Shown here: piece by piece, positions 18,901 through 27,497 of the stretch | How positions within the stretch are numbered: the first letter of the stretch is position 1 | Layout of the letters: every line of letters begins with the position of its first letter | NCBI RefSeq assembly: GCF_900188125.1 | Contig: NZ_FZOW01000017.1 | Coordinates: 1-64,000 of the forward strand | Length of the DNA stretch: 64,000 nt | Direction: 5' to 3' | Source: Rhodococcoides kyotonense | Lineage (GTDB): Bacteria > Actinomycetota > Actinomycetes > Mycobacteriales > Mycobacteriaceae | Made by a program: the position numbers and the translations under genes | The notes under the pieces: generated by a model | What the model was told of the DNA's origin: nothing | The model's input: only the letters and a program-made list of their open reading frames with translations | Database searches by the model: none

Positions 18901-19059
18901 CAGGCGGCGCGTCAATTCGTCGATCGAGACCGGAGTGTTCGCCTTCAGCAACAGCGACGCGAGCAGTGTTCGTTGCTTGGACGCGGACAGGTCGAGTGTG
19001 CGGCCACGATACTGCGCTGTCAGCGGTCCGAGGATAGTGAAGCGAACTCCCGATGTCAT
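15994..19059 (-). CDS. AfsR-like SARP-NB-ARC-TPR regulator
   Basis: 1021 residues. Domains in order: SARP winged helix (about 1-95), BTAD (about 100-245), NB-ARC ATPase with P-loop GAPGVGKT at 316-323 and a Walker B-like RRILIVLDDVV, then a long helical TPR-like region (about 660-1000; repeated AYDHYTEALAIY-type helices). This is the AfsR-type architecture, in which nucleotide binding is thought to gate DNA binding. ATG 19059 is chosen because the upstream 22 codons lie in the end of the ABC ATPase gene. It starts only 22 bp after that gene, so it may be the last gene of the transporter operon. Confidence 0.9.
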   Translation of the reverse strand: MTSGVRFTILGPLTAQYRGRTLDLSASKQRTLLASLLLKANTPVSIDELTRRLWDDAPPARFRNALQVHITRLRSALHELEPTANPTMSIDRIHDGYQLRIPHDAVDFHRFTTSVTDARNLRGQDLPGERHLLDSALREWHGEPFGSVQSRSLQRDVVPYLTFEKVRAIERLVEVELQLGLHDQLLPRLHELVLEFPFNERIRHALVLTLHLVGELPSAVESYLAYEADLDREMGVAPGDEIRDLYRRIIDERGRLRTHPSPPDALPDSDPAWRTHHQLPSDIDFLVGRVDEIETVVEYLTPLQHRAGVPVVTLVGAPGVGKTALAVRAAHQLEELYSDGQWYLSLASPDGNPRPQSEILSELLQSSGLETTDIRGETEYLSKLLRTRVAQRRILIVLDDVVEDGQVIPLIPGSSTCAVITVSRESRPELRVAYASKVIQIGTLSTQESVDLLAAILDGERSDPNPDTLLEIAELCGRLPLALRIAGSYLSSRTWVGLDDYAARLRGHDALSALELGSTPQTAVRVAFEVSYRHLAALSRRFFASLGQIPTLRFNAANSARLAGVSIEVASQLLANLADASLLEHQGDGDFEFHDLIASYAREVSTADLDIVDSHKSLDAFYGWYVSTAREATALISPLPDARAESGSATGCSSASDERAITLRWMRRESTNLRKAVEEGNRRGRYVQVVDIAYAMLGYFMTERDYPEWYSVAQQGLHAAEELGDRKWIAIMKVDLALAMQGLHDIDGAADHLGESRKLLDEMSITEYDMFHLHSLARNQLQGPRKNLPASISFLLQGLELSVLERNRLMEASFHSDLAMAFHADGSPRRAYDHYTEALAIYTEDNNVDALPTARARLAIACVALRRYDEAQLHLTSAVQAGREQATDFPLALALYGWTLLSLQRNRFAEAQRTCTEARTIARTRGFTAIEVNLGNAQARILVGQGQYDAARRRLEETAEFARSIGHPQAECEALIELARLESVQALPSGSASPRRAELVADALRIADRAGLSTWVRTIET

Positions 19060-19081
19060 CGTGCCTCCCGGCGTGAGGGGG

Positions 19082-20677
19082 TCAGGGCACGGGTTGTGCG
19101 CGCCCGCCGTGCGATTGCGATGCACCCGCGGGTGCGGGTATGGCGTCGATGAGTTCTCTGGTGTGCACGGACCGCGGCGCCGCGAACAATGCCGACGTCG
19201 TGTCGTGGTCCACGATCGAACCGTCGTGCATCACGGCCAACGTCGTGCAGAACGCCCGCGCGACCGACAGATCGTGTGTGATGAACAGGTAGGCGACTCC
19301 AGTGTCGCGTTGCAGGTCGACGAGCAGATCGAGAATGGTGGTGCGTGAGCTTGCGTCGAGCGCAGACAGTATCTCGTCGCAGACGATCAGCGCAGGAGAC
19401 GTGATCAACGCGCGCGCGATCGCGACCCTCTGCCGTTGGCCACCGCTCAGTTGGTGTGGGCGTGCATCGGACAGTGCCCCGGCGTCGAGTCCGACGCGGC
19501 CGAGGACGGTGGTCACCAGATCGGAGATGTGTGCCGACGGAGTCCTGTTCAGCCGAAGCGGTTCTGCGACGACGCGGGCTACCGTCCAGCGTGGGTCGAG
19601 TGTGGCATCGGGGTTCTGGGGGATGTATGCCACGTTCCCGACCGACAGGGTCCCCCGTGTCGGTGCGAGGTTGCCTGCGACGATCTTGCCCAGAGTGGAC
19701 TTGCCCGAGCCGGATTCGCCGATCAGTCCTACCGTCTCGCCTGCCTCGATGCGCAGCGAAGACCCACGCAGAGCCCATATCGTGTCGGGCGCGTCGACGT
19801 GGCGGTCGTATGTCTTGGCGACGTCGACGACGGTGCACACGGAGGGACGAGGCGTCGTCAGGTGCGGTGCAGTGTTCGGTGCAGACACGGAGTACGTGCT
19901 GGCGTGTACCAACTTTCGGGTGAAAGGATGCTCTGCTCTTTCCAGAATGTTCGTGGGCGAGCCGGATTCGGCCACGCGGCCGCGGAACAGGACCGTCACC
20001 CGGTCGCTTCTGTCGGTCGCGAGCGCGAGATCGTGGGTGACAAGGAGGAGTCCGAGGCCTCGGTCGACGGTCAGTTGCTGGAGCGTGTCGAGGATGCGCT
20101 TCTGGACGGTGGTGTCGAGTGCACTGGTCGGCTCGTCCGCCAGGATCAGCTTCGGGCGCCCGGCGAGCGCGACGGCGATGAGGACGCGTTGCTTGAGTCC
20201 ACCGGAGAGTTCGTGGGGATAACTCGACAACCTCGATGCAGCACGCGGAAGTTGCGCGGCGTCGAGCAGTTCCACCGTGCGCCGCTGAATTGTCGACCGG
20301 TCGAACTTCCCGTAGCTACGCAGTGCATGCCGCACCGTCGCCCCCACCGTCAGAGTGGGATTCAGCGACTGAGCGGGATCCTGAGGCACGAAGCCGATGG
20401 TTCTACCGCGGAGCGCGCGGTAACGCCGAGGCGACAGCGTGGTGGTCTCGATACCGTCGACTGTCACCGAGCCGGATTCGACGACGAGAGCAGGAGGGAG
20501 CAGACCGTCGATTGCCCTGAGGATCGTCGACTTCCCCGATCCCGATTCGCCGACGAGTGCATGGATCGATCCGCTCTCGACGGCGAACGACACATCGTCC
20601 ACGATCCGCTGGCCGCCGCGCCTGGTGACGACGGACAGTTCATGGACGTCGAGCAAGTTGGTGCTGTTGATGGTCAT
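19082..20677 (-). CDS. Dpp/Opp-type ABC transporter, fused double ATPase
   Basis: 531 residues with two complete ABC ATPase modules in one chain. The first has GESGSGKST near residue 42, LSGGLKQR signature and LILADEPTSALD; the second has GESGSGKST near 310, LSGGQRQR and LIVCDEILSALD. The second Walker B follows CDE-I instead of DEP, a mild variant. It corresponds to a DppD-DppF fusion. ATG 20677 overlaps the permease stop (ATGA). Confidence 0.92.
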   Translation of the reverse strand: MTINSTNLLDVHELSVVTRRGGQRIVDDVSFAVESGSIHALVGESGSGKSTILRAIDGLLPPALVVESGSVTVDGIETTTLSPRRYRALRGRTIGFVPQDPAQSLNPTLTVGATVRHALRSYGKFDRSTIQRRTVELLDAAQLPRAASRLSSYPHELSGGLKQRVLIAVALAGRPKLILADEPTSALDTTVQKRILDTLQQLTVDRGLGLLLVTHDLALATDRSDRVTVLFRGRVAESGSPTNILERAEHPFTRKLVHASTYSVSAPNTAPHLTTPRPSVCTVVDVAKTYDRHVDAPDTIWALRGSSLRIEAGETVGLIGESGSGKSTLGKIVAGNLAPTRGTLSVGNVAYIPQNPDATLDPRWTVARVVAEPLRLNRTPSAHISDLVTTVLGRVGLDAGALSDARPHQLSGGQRQRVAIARALITSPALIVCDEILSALDASSRTTILDLLVDLQRDTGVAYLFITHDLSVARAFCTTLAVMHDGSIVDHDTTSALFAAPRSVHTRELIDAIPAPAGASQSHGGRAQPVP

Positions 20678-21516
20678 GCCCTTCGTCCTTGTGCCCCACG
20701 TATGTTCCGACCGATGACGAACAGAGCCAGGACGCACGCGACGATGGTGGCACTGGGCAAGGTGACGAGCCACCAGGCGTTGGAGAGGTGGGCTCGGCCC
20801 TCTGCAACGAGCGAACCCCATTCGGGGGTCGGGGGTTGAGCTCCGAATCCGAGGTAGCTCAATGCCGATACCGCCAGAATTGCCCCCGCGAACTCGGGGA
20901 GCAGAAGGGTAGCGACGGGCGTCGTCGAATTGGGGATGACGTGGGACCGCAGGACCCGCCAGCTGCCTGCGCCCATATCGCGTGAATGCTGCACGTACGG
21001 TGCGAGCCCGACCCGACGGACCTCCGAGCGTGTGATGCGTGCGAGGCTGGCCGCACTTGCGATCCCCACCGCGATGGCGACGTCGACCGTGCCCTGCCCG
21101 AGCACGCTGATCACGATGAACGCGATCAGCAGCCCGGGAACGGCCAAGAAGATGTCGACCAGGCGCATCGACACACCATCGACGAATCCGCCGAAATAAC
21201 CTGCGATCCCGCCGATTATCGTTGCGAGGCTTGCTCCCACGAGCACGGCGACTGCCGCCGCGGCCACCGACACACGAGTGCCGTGTACCACTCGGCTGAA
21301 GAGATCGCGGCCGAGCGAGTCCGTTCCGAACCAGTGGTCACCACTGGGCGGGAGGAGTTTGTCGACGATCTCGCCTCGCACGGGATCGTAGGACGTTAAG
21401 GAACCCGGAGCGATGATCCACCACGCGAGTGTTACGACGACGACAACGCTCACCACGAGCGTCGGTCGTCGTACGAGGTGACGTGAAGACCGTCCAAGTG
21501 TCTGTGCTGCACTCAT
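20674..21516 (-). CDS. ABC transporter permease, DppC/OppC-like
   Basis: 280 residues, about six membrane helices with the OppBC N-terminal pattern (PSGDHWFGTDSLGRDLFSRVVHGTRVS) and the EAA-type loop replaced here by RITRSEVRRVGLAPYVQHSRDMGAG. Overlaps its neighbours by ATGA on both sides. Forms the channel with the DppB-like permease. Confidence 0.9.
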   Translation of the reverse strand: MSAAQTLGRSSRHLVRRPTLVVSVVVVVTLAWWIIAPGSLTSYDPVRGEIVDKLLPPSGDHWFGTDSLGRDLFSRVVHGTRVSVAAAAVAVLVGASLATIIGGIAGYFGGFVDGVSMRLVDIFLAVPGLLIAFIVISVLGQGTVDVAIAVGIASAASLARITRSEVRRVGLAPYVQHSRDMGAGSWRVLRSHVIPNSTTPVATLLLPEFAGAILAVSALSYLGFGAQPPTPEWGSLVAEGRAHLSNAWWLVTLPSATIVACVLALFVIGRNIRGAQGRRA

Positions 21517-22469
21517 ACTCGAGCCTTGCCACGCCGCCGACGGTCGAGTCGGGGATCGAGGGCGCTGTTGACGGTATCGGTGAGCATCCCGGTGACGGCG
21601 AATGTCAGAGCCGCCAACACGGTGATACCGAGTATTACCGGTAGATCACGATTGGTGACAGAATCCGCGAGCAATCGACCCAATCCTGTTCTACCGTATA
21701 TCGTTTCCACGATGACGGTGCCACCGAACAAGCCTGCCATCAGAATACCGATCTGAGCGATGCTCGCAGGCAGCGCGTTTCGGAGTGCGTGCGCGATCTG
21801 TACGCGACTCTCCGACTCGCCTGCGGCTCGGGCTGCGAGAACGTAGTCGGAGTCGAGTGCACTTTCGAGGCCGCGAATGAGCAACTGCGCGAACGCAGCC
21901 GCCACCGGGATCGCCAAAGTGATGCTGGGCAGCACGACGGTCGCTGGGCCGTTGGAACCGAAGGCGGGCAGGACCCGCAGTTGGAACGAGAAGATCTGAA
22001 GGAGAGTCAACGCGACGATGAAGCTCGCTACCGACAGCCCGAGTGTGGGCAGCGCAGTCAGGGAGCTCCGTATCCCACCCTCGGGCAACCGTGTCACGAC
22101 AAGCGCGAAGACGAATCCGACCGACACCCCGACCGCCAGCGCGATCGAAGCCAGAATGGCGGTGTTCGCGATCGCACCGAACATCATCTCTCGCACCGGT
22201 TCGCCGGTGCGAACGGAGTTCCCGAAATCGCCGCCGAGGTAGCGGACCACGTAATCCAGGTACTGCTCGATCGGACTACGGTCGAGTCCGAGCTCGGTCC
22301 GGAGCCGATCCAGTTCTGCCGGATCGACGTCGGTTGCCGTGCCGGTCGCGACGTACATGATCGCGACCGCGTCGCTCGGCAGTAGGAACAGCGTCACGAA
22401 CGTGATGGTGAAGGCACCCCAGACGACGAGCAGTACGTGTGCGACTCGCGTGAGCGGTCGCAGGGTCAC
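21513..22469 (-). CDS. ABC transporter permease, DppB/OppB-like
   Basis: 318 residues beginning VTLRPLTRVAHVLLVVWGAF, with the DPAELDRLRTELGLDRS insertion and DFGNSVRTGEPV typical of DppB-type permeases, six helices, and the YVLAARAAGESESRVQIAHALRNA cytoplasmic loop. GTG 22469 overlaps the binding-protein stop (GTGA). The long frame upstream of this start overlaps the binding protein and is a shadow. Confidence 0.9.
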   Translation of the reverse strand: MTLRPLTRVAHVLLVVWGAFTITFVTLFLLPSDAVAIMYVATGTATDVDPAELDRLRTELGLDRSPIEQYLDYVVRYLGGDFGNSVRTGEPVREMMFGAIANTAILASIALAVGVSVGFVFALVVTRLPEGGIRSSLTALPTLGLSVASFIVALTLLQIFSFQLRVLPAFGSNGPATVVLPSITLAIPVAAAFAQLLIRGLESALDSDYVLAARAAGESESRVQIAHALRNALPASIAQIGILMAGLFGGTVIVETIYGRTGLGRLLADSVTNRDLPVILGITVLAALTFAVTGMLTDTVNSALDPRLDRRRRGKARV

Positions 22470-24067
22470 GACCCGGCCTTCCACACGTCGTAGACGAATC
22501 CTTGGCGTGAGCGGAATCCTTCGAGTCCGTCCGCTCCTGCGTAGACGTTCGGGTTCTCGAAATCGGGGAAGAACAGTCCTCGCTCCACGAGTGCCTGCTG
22601 CGCCTGGGCGGCGGCGGCCGTACGCGCATCGGAATCGGTTGTCGACCTGATGGATTCGAGTACTGGAACGAGATCGGGGGCAAGCTGGGAAATGTTGGAC
22701 GACCCGACGGTGTCGGTGGCGAAGATGGAACGCAGCACATCGGGATCGTTGGTTCCCACCTGACGGAGGAACAGGTCGAAACGTCCCGATGTGAGAATCT
22801 CGGCTACCTGTGCCGGGTCGATCGACTGGAGCACCAATTCGACTCCGATGTCGGACAGTTGCTGCTTGATCAACTCCAGGTTCCTGATGTTGCCGTAGAC
22901 CACGTCGAGCGACAACCTGGTTCCGTCCTTGACTCGGACTCCGTCGTCTCCCAGAACCCAACCGGCACGGTCGAGGTCGTCCGCCGCGGATTCGGGGTCG
23001 TGACCCAGCAAGTCGGATTGATCCGCATAGCCCAATGTCGTCGACGACAACACCGAGGTTGCTTGCAGATAGTTGGGCGTCAATGCCGCGATGACCTCTG
23101 TACGGTCGATACCGCGTTGAATTGCGGTGCGGACGACCTCGTCCTGGAGGATCGGGCTCTTGGGATTGAGAACCAGTCCGTTCACCAAACCGGGCTGTGA
23201 TGCCGAGTCGAGCCAGAATCCGTCCTGCGGTACTTGGACCTCGGTGTCGGCGTCGACCTCGGTGATCAGATCGACCTGTCCGGACGTCAGCGCCCCGAGT
23301 CGAGTTGCGGATTCGGGGAGGAAGTTCCACGTCACCGTGTCGAGATACGCCGCACCGGTATGAGTAGCGTCGCCGGGTGCCCAGTCGTAGTCGGGACGTT
23401 TACGGACTTCCACGGACTCACCGGGAGAATAGGATTCGATGACGAAGGGGCCCGTGCCCGAGATGTCGCCTGCCCTGCGGCTGTCGAGCGGTTTGCTCAG
23501 CGATTCTCTCGAGATGATCCCCAGCGAGGGCGACGCGGTAGCGGAGAGGAAGCCGGCTGTAGGTGCCGTGAAATCGATGCGAACGGTCAGGTCGTCGATT
23601 GCCTCGGCGCCCGCATACCCCGTCAGTGGCCCGCGCGACGCAGGCGCCTGGGGGCCGAGTGCCTGCAGGCTGTTGAAGTTTTCGGCGACAACCGTTGCGT
23701 CGAGTGGAGATCCGTCGCTGAACGTGATGCCGGGCCGAAGGACGAACGTGAAGGACGTGGCGTCGTCGGAGGCGGACCAGGAGGATGCGAGGCCCTCGGT
23801 GAGAGTTCCGTTCTGCTTGTCCTGGCGGACCAAGGTCTCCACGACACCGAGATCCGGTGCATAGGACACCACGAGCTGAGGGTCCAACGTGGTTGGTGCG
23901 TAACTGATTCCGATCGACGCAGATCCGCCTTCGACGGGCTCGGTCGATTCGCCGGCGCCGTTGTCGGCCGCACTCTCGGACGAGCATGCCGTCAGCAGGC
24001 TGAATGCGGTGATCAGCGCTATCCCCGAGAGCGCCGATCTGCGCACTGTCGAACTCTTCGATTTCAT
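22466..24067 (-). CDS. oligopeptide/dipeptide-type ABC substrate-binding lipoprotein
   Basis: 533 residues, SBP family 5. Lipobox SLLTACSSES after a short signal peptide; SIGISYAPTTLDPQL and the VIESYSPGESVEVRKRPDYDW segments are typical. First gene of a four-gene operon with two permeases and the ATPase. Presence inside a polyketide cluster next to an AfsR-like regulator may mean uptake of a signal peptide or of a precursor, but nickel or glutathione uptake is also possible for this family. Confidence 0.88.
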   Translation of the reverse strand: MKSKSSTVRRSALSGIALITAFSLLTACSSESAADNGAGESTEPVEGGSASIGISYAPTTLDPQLVVSYAPDLGVVETLVRQDKQNGTLTEGLASSWSASDDATSFTFVLRPGITFSDGSPLDATVVAENFNSLQALGPQAPASRGPLTGYAGAEAIDDLTVRIDFTAPTAGFLSATASPSLGIISRESLSKPLDSRRAGDISGTGPFVIESYSPGESVEVRKRPDYDWAPGDATHTGAAYLDTVTWNFLPESATRLGALTSGQVDLITEVDADTEVQVPQDGFWLDSASQPGLVNGLVLNPKSPILQDEVVRTAIQRGIDRTEVIAALTPNYLQATSVLSSTTLGYADQSDLLGHDPESAADDLDRAGWVLGDDGVRVKDGTRLSLDVVYGNIRNLELIKQQLSDIGVELVLQSIDPAQVAEILTSGRFDLFLRQVGTNDPDVLRSIFATDTVGSSNISQLAPDLVPVLESIRSTTDSDARTAAAAQAQQALVERGLFFPDFENPNVYAGADGLEGFRSRQGFVYDVWKAGS

Positions 24068-24224
24068 GTCAAGCCTTCGCGTCGATAGGACCAGGACTGC
24101 TCACTGCCATCGACGAGTCAGCCGGGCACATCGAACATTAAGTGAGGCGGGAGCGCACCTCAATAGTTCGAATTCCGCTGATCTTATCTATGAGCCCGAC
24201 GTCATCGAGTTGTTGAAACTCGGA

Positions 24225-25268
24225 TCACGCAGACACAGAGGAACTTCGAGACGCGGTCGATGTGGTCTCGAAGATCTCGGCAAGTGAGCGATAGGAGTCT
24301 AGCTTCGCAATCGGGTCGTGGATCGACGAAAGTACGATCAATTCATCGGGATTCAACGCATCCTGTATCGACACTAGAGTCTCGCGAACCTGATCCGGCG
24401 TGCCGACGACGCAGCGAGGCCACTCGGCCTCTTCGAATTCGAGCGGATCCGGCAATGAGCGGAGGCCGGCGAAGGCTTCTTCGGGGGACGGGAGGGGGCG
24501 AAGGTCACCGATGCGCATCCGCGCGCGAAACAAGCGCTGGCTCGAAAAGAGGTACTGGGCTTCCTTCTCCGTCGGTGCGCAGAAGATCGAGATTCCGATC
24601 TGGACCCTCGGCGGACGCCCGTCAGGCGATCGAAAACTGCTGCGGTACTGGTTCACTGCCGCGCGCGTCAGCTGAGGTAGGCCGAAGTGTGCGAACGTGT
24701 ACGGCAGGCCGAACCGGCCGGCGAGATCTGCGCTGGCAAGACTGGCGCCGAGCAACCACACGTCGGGAGGGGGTGCACTCTGCGGCTGCAACGCAATGCC
24801 TTCGTATGGATGACCGCCGGGAAATCTCGCCAACGAGAGAAACGCGAGCAATTCGCTCAGGCGTGCCGCGAACTCGTCGTCCGAGTCGACGACGTGCCTG
24901 CCTGCCCTGAGCGCGCTCGACGCGGCCGCGTCGGAACCTCCTCCGCCGCGGCCGATTCCGAGGTCGATTCGCGTCGGACTGAGAGAGGATAGCGATCGGA
25001 ATGTCTCCGCCACCTTCATGGAACTGTAATTGGGTAGCAGCACGCCGCCCGATCCGACTCGAATGGACGACGTGACGGCTGCGATGTGCGAGACGAGAAT
25101 CTCCGGAGCCGGACTGGCGAACGACCCGGTCGCATGGTGCTCGGCGAGCCAGAAGCGATGGAATCCAAGGGATTCGGCAGCTCGGGCGAGCTCGACCGTG
25201 TTTCGAATCGTCTGATCGGGTGTGGTCCCGCTCGGCACGACGGATTGATCGAGGATGGAAAGCTTCAT
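24225..25268 (-). CDS. MsnO8-like LLM flavin-dependent oxidoreductase
   Basis: 347 residues, luciferase-like TIM barrel, starting MKLSILDQSVVPSGTTPD, with FHRFWLAEHHATGSFASPAPEI-type segment and GGVLLPNYSSMKVAE. This resembles the MsnO8 group named from the mensacarcin (type II polyketide) cluster. ATG 25268 is preferred over the GTG at 25280 that abuts the purine-rich site. Likely tailoring oxygenase, needing reduced FMN from elsewhere. Confidence 0.82.
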   Translation of the reverse strand: MKLSILDQSVVPSGTTPDQTIRNTVELARAAESLGFHRFWLAEHHATGSFASPAPEILVSHIAAVTSSIRVGSGGVLLPNYSSMKVAETFRSLSSLSPTRIDLGIGRGGGGSDAAASSALRAGRHVVDSDDEFAARLSELLAFLSLARFPGGHPYEGIALQPQSAPPPDVWLLGASLASADLAGRFGLPYTFAHFGLPQLTRAAVNQYRSSFRSPDGRPPRVQIGISIFCAPTEKEAQYLFSSQRLFRARMRIGDLRPLPSPEEAFAGLRSLPDPLEFEEAEWPRCVVGTPDQVRETLVSIQDALNPDELIVLSSIHDPIAKLDSYRSLAEIFETTSTASRSSSVSA

Positions 25269-25336
25269 CGGCGTGTGCACCTCTCGGTGTCATGTCACAG
25301 CTGTAACTGTTTTCCGTTGTCGGACAGATGAATTCA

Positions 25337-25783
25337 TCAGGGTAATTCGAATCGAAGACGTGCGACCACGGCGGCTGTCCGGGGCTCGAAGGATGCGCCG
25401 TCCAGTGCGTCGGACAGCGCCACGCGGCAGGTTCTCACGGCCCTGACTGCAAGGGCGCGGCCCTCGTCGGTGAGTTGGCAATAGACGCCGCGTTTGTCGA
25501 AGTCGCAGCTCACCTTCTGTGTCAACCCTCGGCTTTCGAGGCGTTTGACGGTGCGGCTCATGGACGATTGATCCACGCCGGTGGAATCCGCCAGATCCTG
25601 GATGCGGAGTCCCTGCGGGTTGCCTGCGGTCAGCTCGGACAGAACGAAGACTTCGTGCATGGTGAGTTCGTGCTTCCGGGCGACCACCCGGTTGACTTCC
25701 TGCGTGATCCGACCGGACAGGACCGTCAGGGCGCGCCACTGATCGAGTTCTGTCGAATCCTGCTGTGACCTGGTGGTCGCCAT
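25337..25783 (-). CDS. MarR-family repressor of the adjacent MFS pump
   Basis: 148 residues, winged helix with IQDLADSTGVDQSSMSRTVKRLESRGL as recognition region. It is divergent from the MFS exporter with 186 bp between starts that hold two copies of ATGTATGYGCAT. The usual logic for this layout is ligand-released repression of the pump and itself; a cluster metabolite is the obvious candidate ligand. ATG 25783 is preferred to an upstream ATG at 25831, which lies inside the first box. Confidence 0.85.
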   Translation of the reverse strand: MATTRSQQDSTELDQWRALTVLSGRITQEVNRVVARKHELTMHEVFVLSELTAGNPQGLRIQDLADSTGVDQSSMSRTVKRLESRGLTQKVSCDFDKRGVYCQLTDEGRALAVRAVRTCRVALSDALDGASFEPRTAAVVARLRFELP

Positions 25784-25812
25784 GAAAGTACCTACACGAT
25801 CTTCGTGAGCTG

Positions 25813-25920
25813 TGAATGTATGCGCATTCATCTATTTCTACCAGATTGCCCGGACTTGTCGATCGTAACCGCTTGCATTTGAGCTGTCCATCGCGTCAAC
25901 TAGATGTATGTGCATGCATC
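25813..25920. promoter_or_regulatory. twin MarR-type operator boxes between marR and MFS genes
   Basis: ATGTATGCGCAT (25816-25827, within the palindrome TGAATG-6-CATTCA at 25813-25830) and ATGTATGTGCAT (25904-25915, within GATG...CATC at 25903-25920) are near-identical and 88 bp apart, one near each divergent gene. Confidence 0.6.
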
Positions 25921-25969
25921 GATTGCGCATCCGAATTTATGAATCAGACATTCGACAGGGGGAACGTTC

Positions 25970-27460
25970 ATGACCAACGACAGCGATATCGATCGGCAGG
26001 AACCGCACACGGAAAGTCCGGATACGCGTCTGGACCCGGCGTTCATGCAGATGGCACTGGTCCTCTTGCTGGCCATGCTGATGGCCCTTCTCGACGAGAC
26101 GATCGTCAACGTCGGTGTGAAGTCGTTGACCGCCGAGTTCGGAGCCACGCTGGCGACGATCCAGTGGGTCACCGCCGGCTACATTCTGGCGGTCGCGGTG
26201 GCGACCCCGTTCGCCGGATGGGCCGTCGACCGCTTCGGTGGCAAGCGGATGTGGCTCGCCGCCGTCGGGGTCTTTCTGGCCGGCTCTCTGCTGTGCGGGC
26301 TCGCATGGTCGGCTGAGTCGCTCATCGGGTTCCGCGTCGTGCAGGGCCTGGGCGGCGGAATGATCATTCCGATCGTGCAAACGGTGTTGGCCAGGACCGC
26401 CGGCGAGGCTCGGGTTGCCAAGGCCATGGGTTTGATCTCGATTCCGTTGACGCTCGGCCCGATTCTCGGCCCGATCATCGGCGGCGTGTTGATCGACGCG
26501 GCCAGCTGGCGCTGGATGTTCTGGATCAACGTCCCCATCGGCATCATCGCGCTCGCGCTCGGCGTCCTCAAACTGCCCGCGGACGAGAAGTCCGACGACT
26601 CGGTCGCGTCCCTGGACGTGATCGGACTGCTCTTGGTCTCACCCGGTTTTGCGCTGATCATCTACGGACTGACCACGGCCGGCGGTGGCGGTAGCTTCGG
26701 TGACATCCGGGTCGTGATCGCGTTCGCGCTGGGGCTCGTACTTCTCGCAGGCTATGTGGTGCACGCCCTGACTACACGGTCCACACCGTTGATCGACGTG
26801 CGCATGTTCCGCAACCGGGGCTTCTCCTTCGCGGTCGTCACGATGTTCCTCGTCGGTGCCGTGGCGAATTCGATCTTGCTTCTCACCCCGCTCTATCTGC
26901 AGCAATCCCGCGACTTCGACGCCTTCCACGCAGGGCTGTTGCTCATTCCCTCCGGCGTGCTCGGCGCCGCCGGTGCCATCTCGTCGGGCAAGCTCGCCGA
27001 CAAGTTCACGGCACGAACCACCTCGACCATCGGCATGGCGATCACCGCGGTGGGGGCCGCGGGATTGGTGACCGTCGGTAGCGGGACGAGCCAGATCTAC
27101 CTACTTCTGGCGGTGGGAATCACCGGATACGGGATCGGGCTGACCGCGCCGGGAACCATGGCGCACATGTACAAGGTCGTGGGTGCCGAACGTGCCGCGC
27201 GTGCGACGAGTGCGCTGTTCATCTTCAACCAACTCGGTGGGGCCATCGGAATCGCTTCGGTAGCAGTGCTGTTGGAGACGCGACTCGACGGCGATGAGGG
27301 ATATCCGGCCGCGGCCTATGGCGGCGTGTACTGGCTTGTCGTGGGCTTCGCCGTCGTCGCAGCGTTGTCCGCTCTGCTGATTCCCGGCAAGTTCCGTGTC
27401 ACGGCACCCGACAATCCGGCCGGGCTGGACCGAGACTCGACCGAAGAGACGTACCAATGA
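25970..27460 (+). CDS. DHA2-type MFS drug exporter (EmrB/QacA family)
   Basis: 496 residues with 14 predicted membrane helices. Motif LLDETIVNVGVKSL in helix 1, motif A-like GWAVDRFGGKRMWL, and motif C-like GPIIGGVLIDAASWRWMFWINVPIG. Proton-driven export of amphipathic compounds is the family role, and the position in the cluster suggests export of or self-resistance to the product. AGGGGGA precedes the ATG. The two MDR genes and the FAD hydroxylase follow on the same strand. Confidence 0.92.
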   Translation: MTNDSDIDRQEPHTESPDTRLDPAFMQMALVLLLAMLMALLDETIVNVGVKSLTAEFGATLATIQWVTAGYILAVAVATPFAGWAVDRFGGKRMWLAAVGVFLAGSLLCGLAWSAESLIGFRVVQGLGGGMIIPIVQTVLARTAGEARVAKAMGLISIPLTLGPILGPIIGGVLIDAASWRWMFWINVPIGIIALALGVLKLPADEKSDDSVASLDVIGLLLVSPGFALIIYGLTTAGGGGSFGDIRVVIAFALGLVLLAGYVVHALTTRSTPLIDVRMFRNRGFSFAVVTMFLVGAVANSILLLTPLYLQQSRDFDAFHAGLLLIPSGVLGAAGAISSGKLADKFTARTTSTIGMAITAVGAAGLVTVGSGTSQIYLLLAVGITGYGIGLTAPGTMAHMYKVVGAERAARATSALFIFNQLGGAIGIASVAVLLETRLDGDEGYPAAAYGGVYWLVVGFAVVAALSALLIPGKFRVTAPDNPAGLDRDSTEETYQ

Positions 27461-27497
27461 CACACAGGGGTGAACCACGAACACGTAAGGACAATCT

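Noticed and set aside
22470-23330. N-terminal extension of the DppB-like permease
   Set aside because: It overlaps the binding-protein gene in another frame; GTG 22469 begins the normal permease N-terminus.
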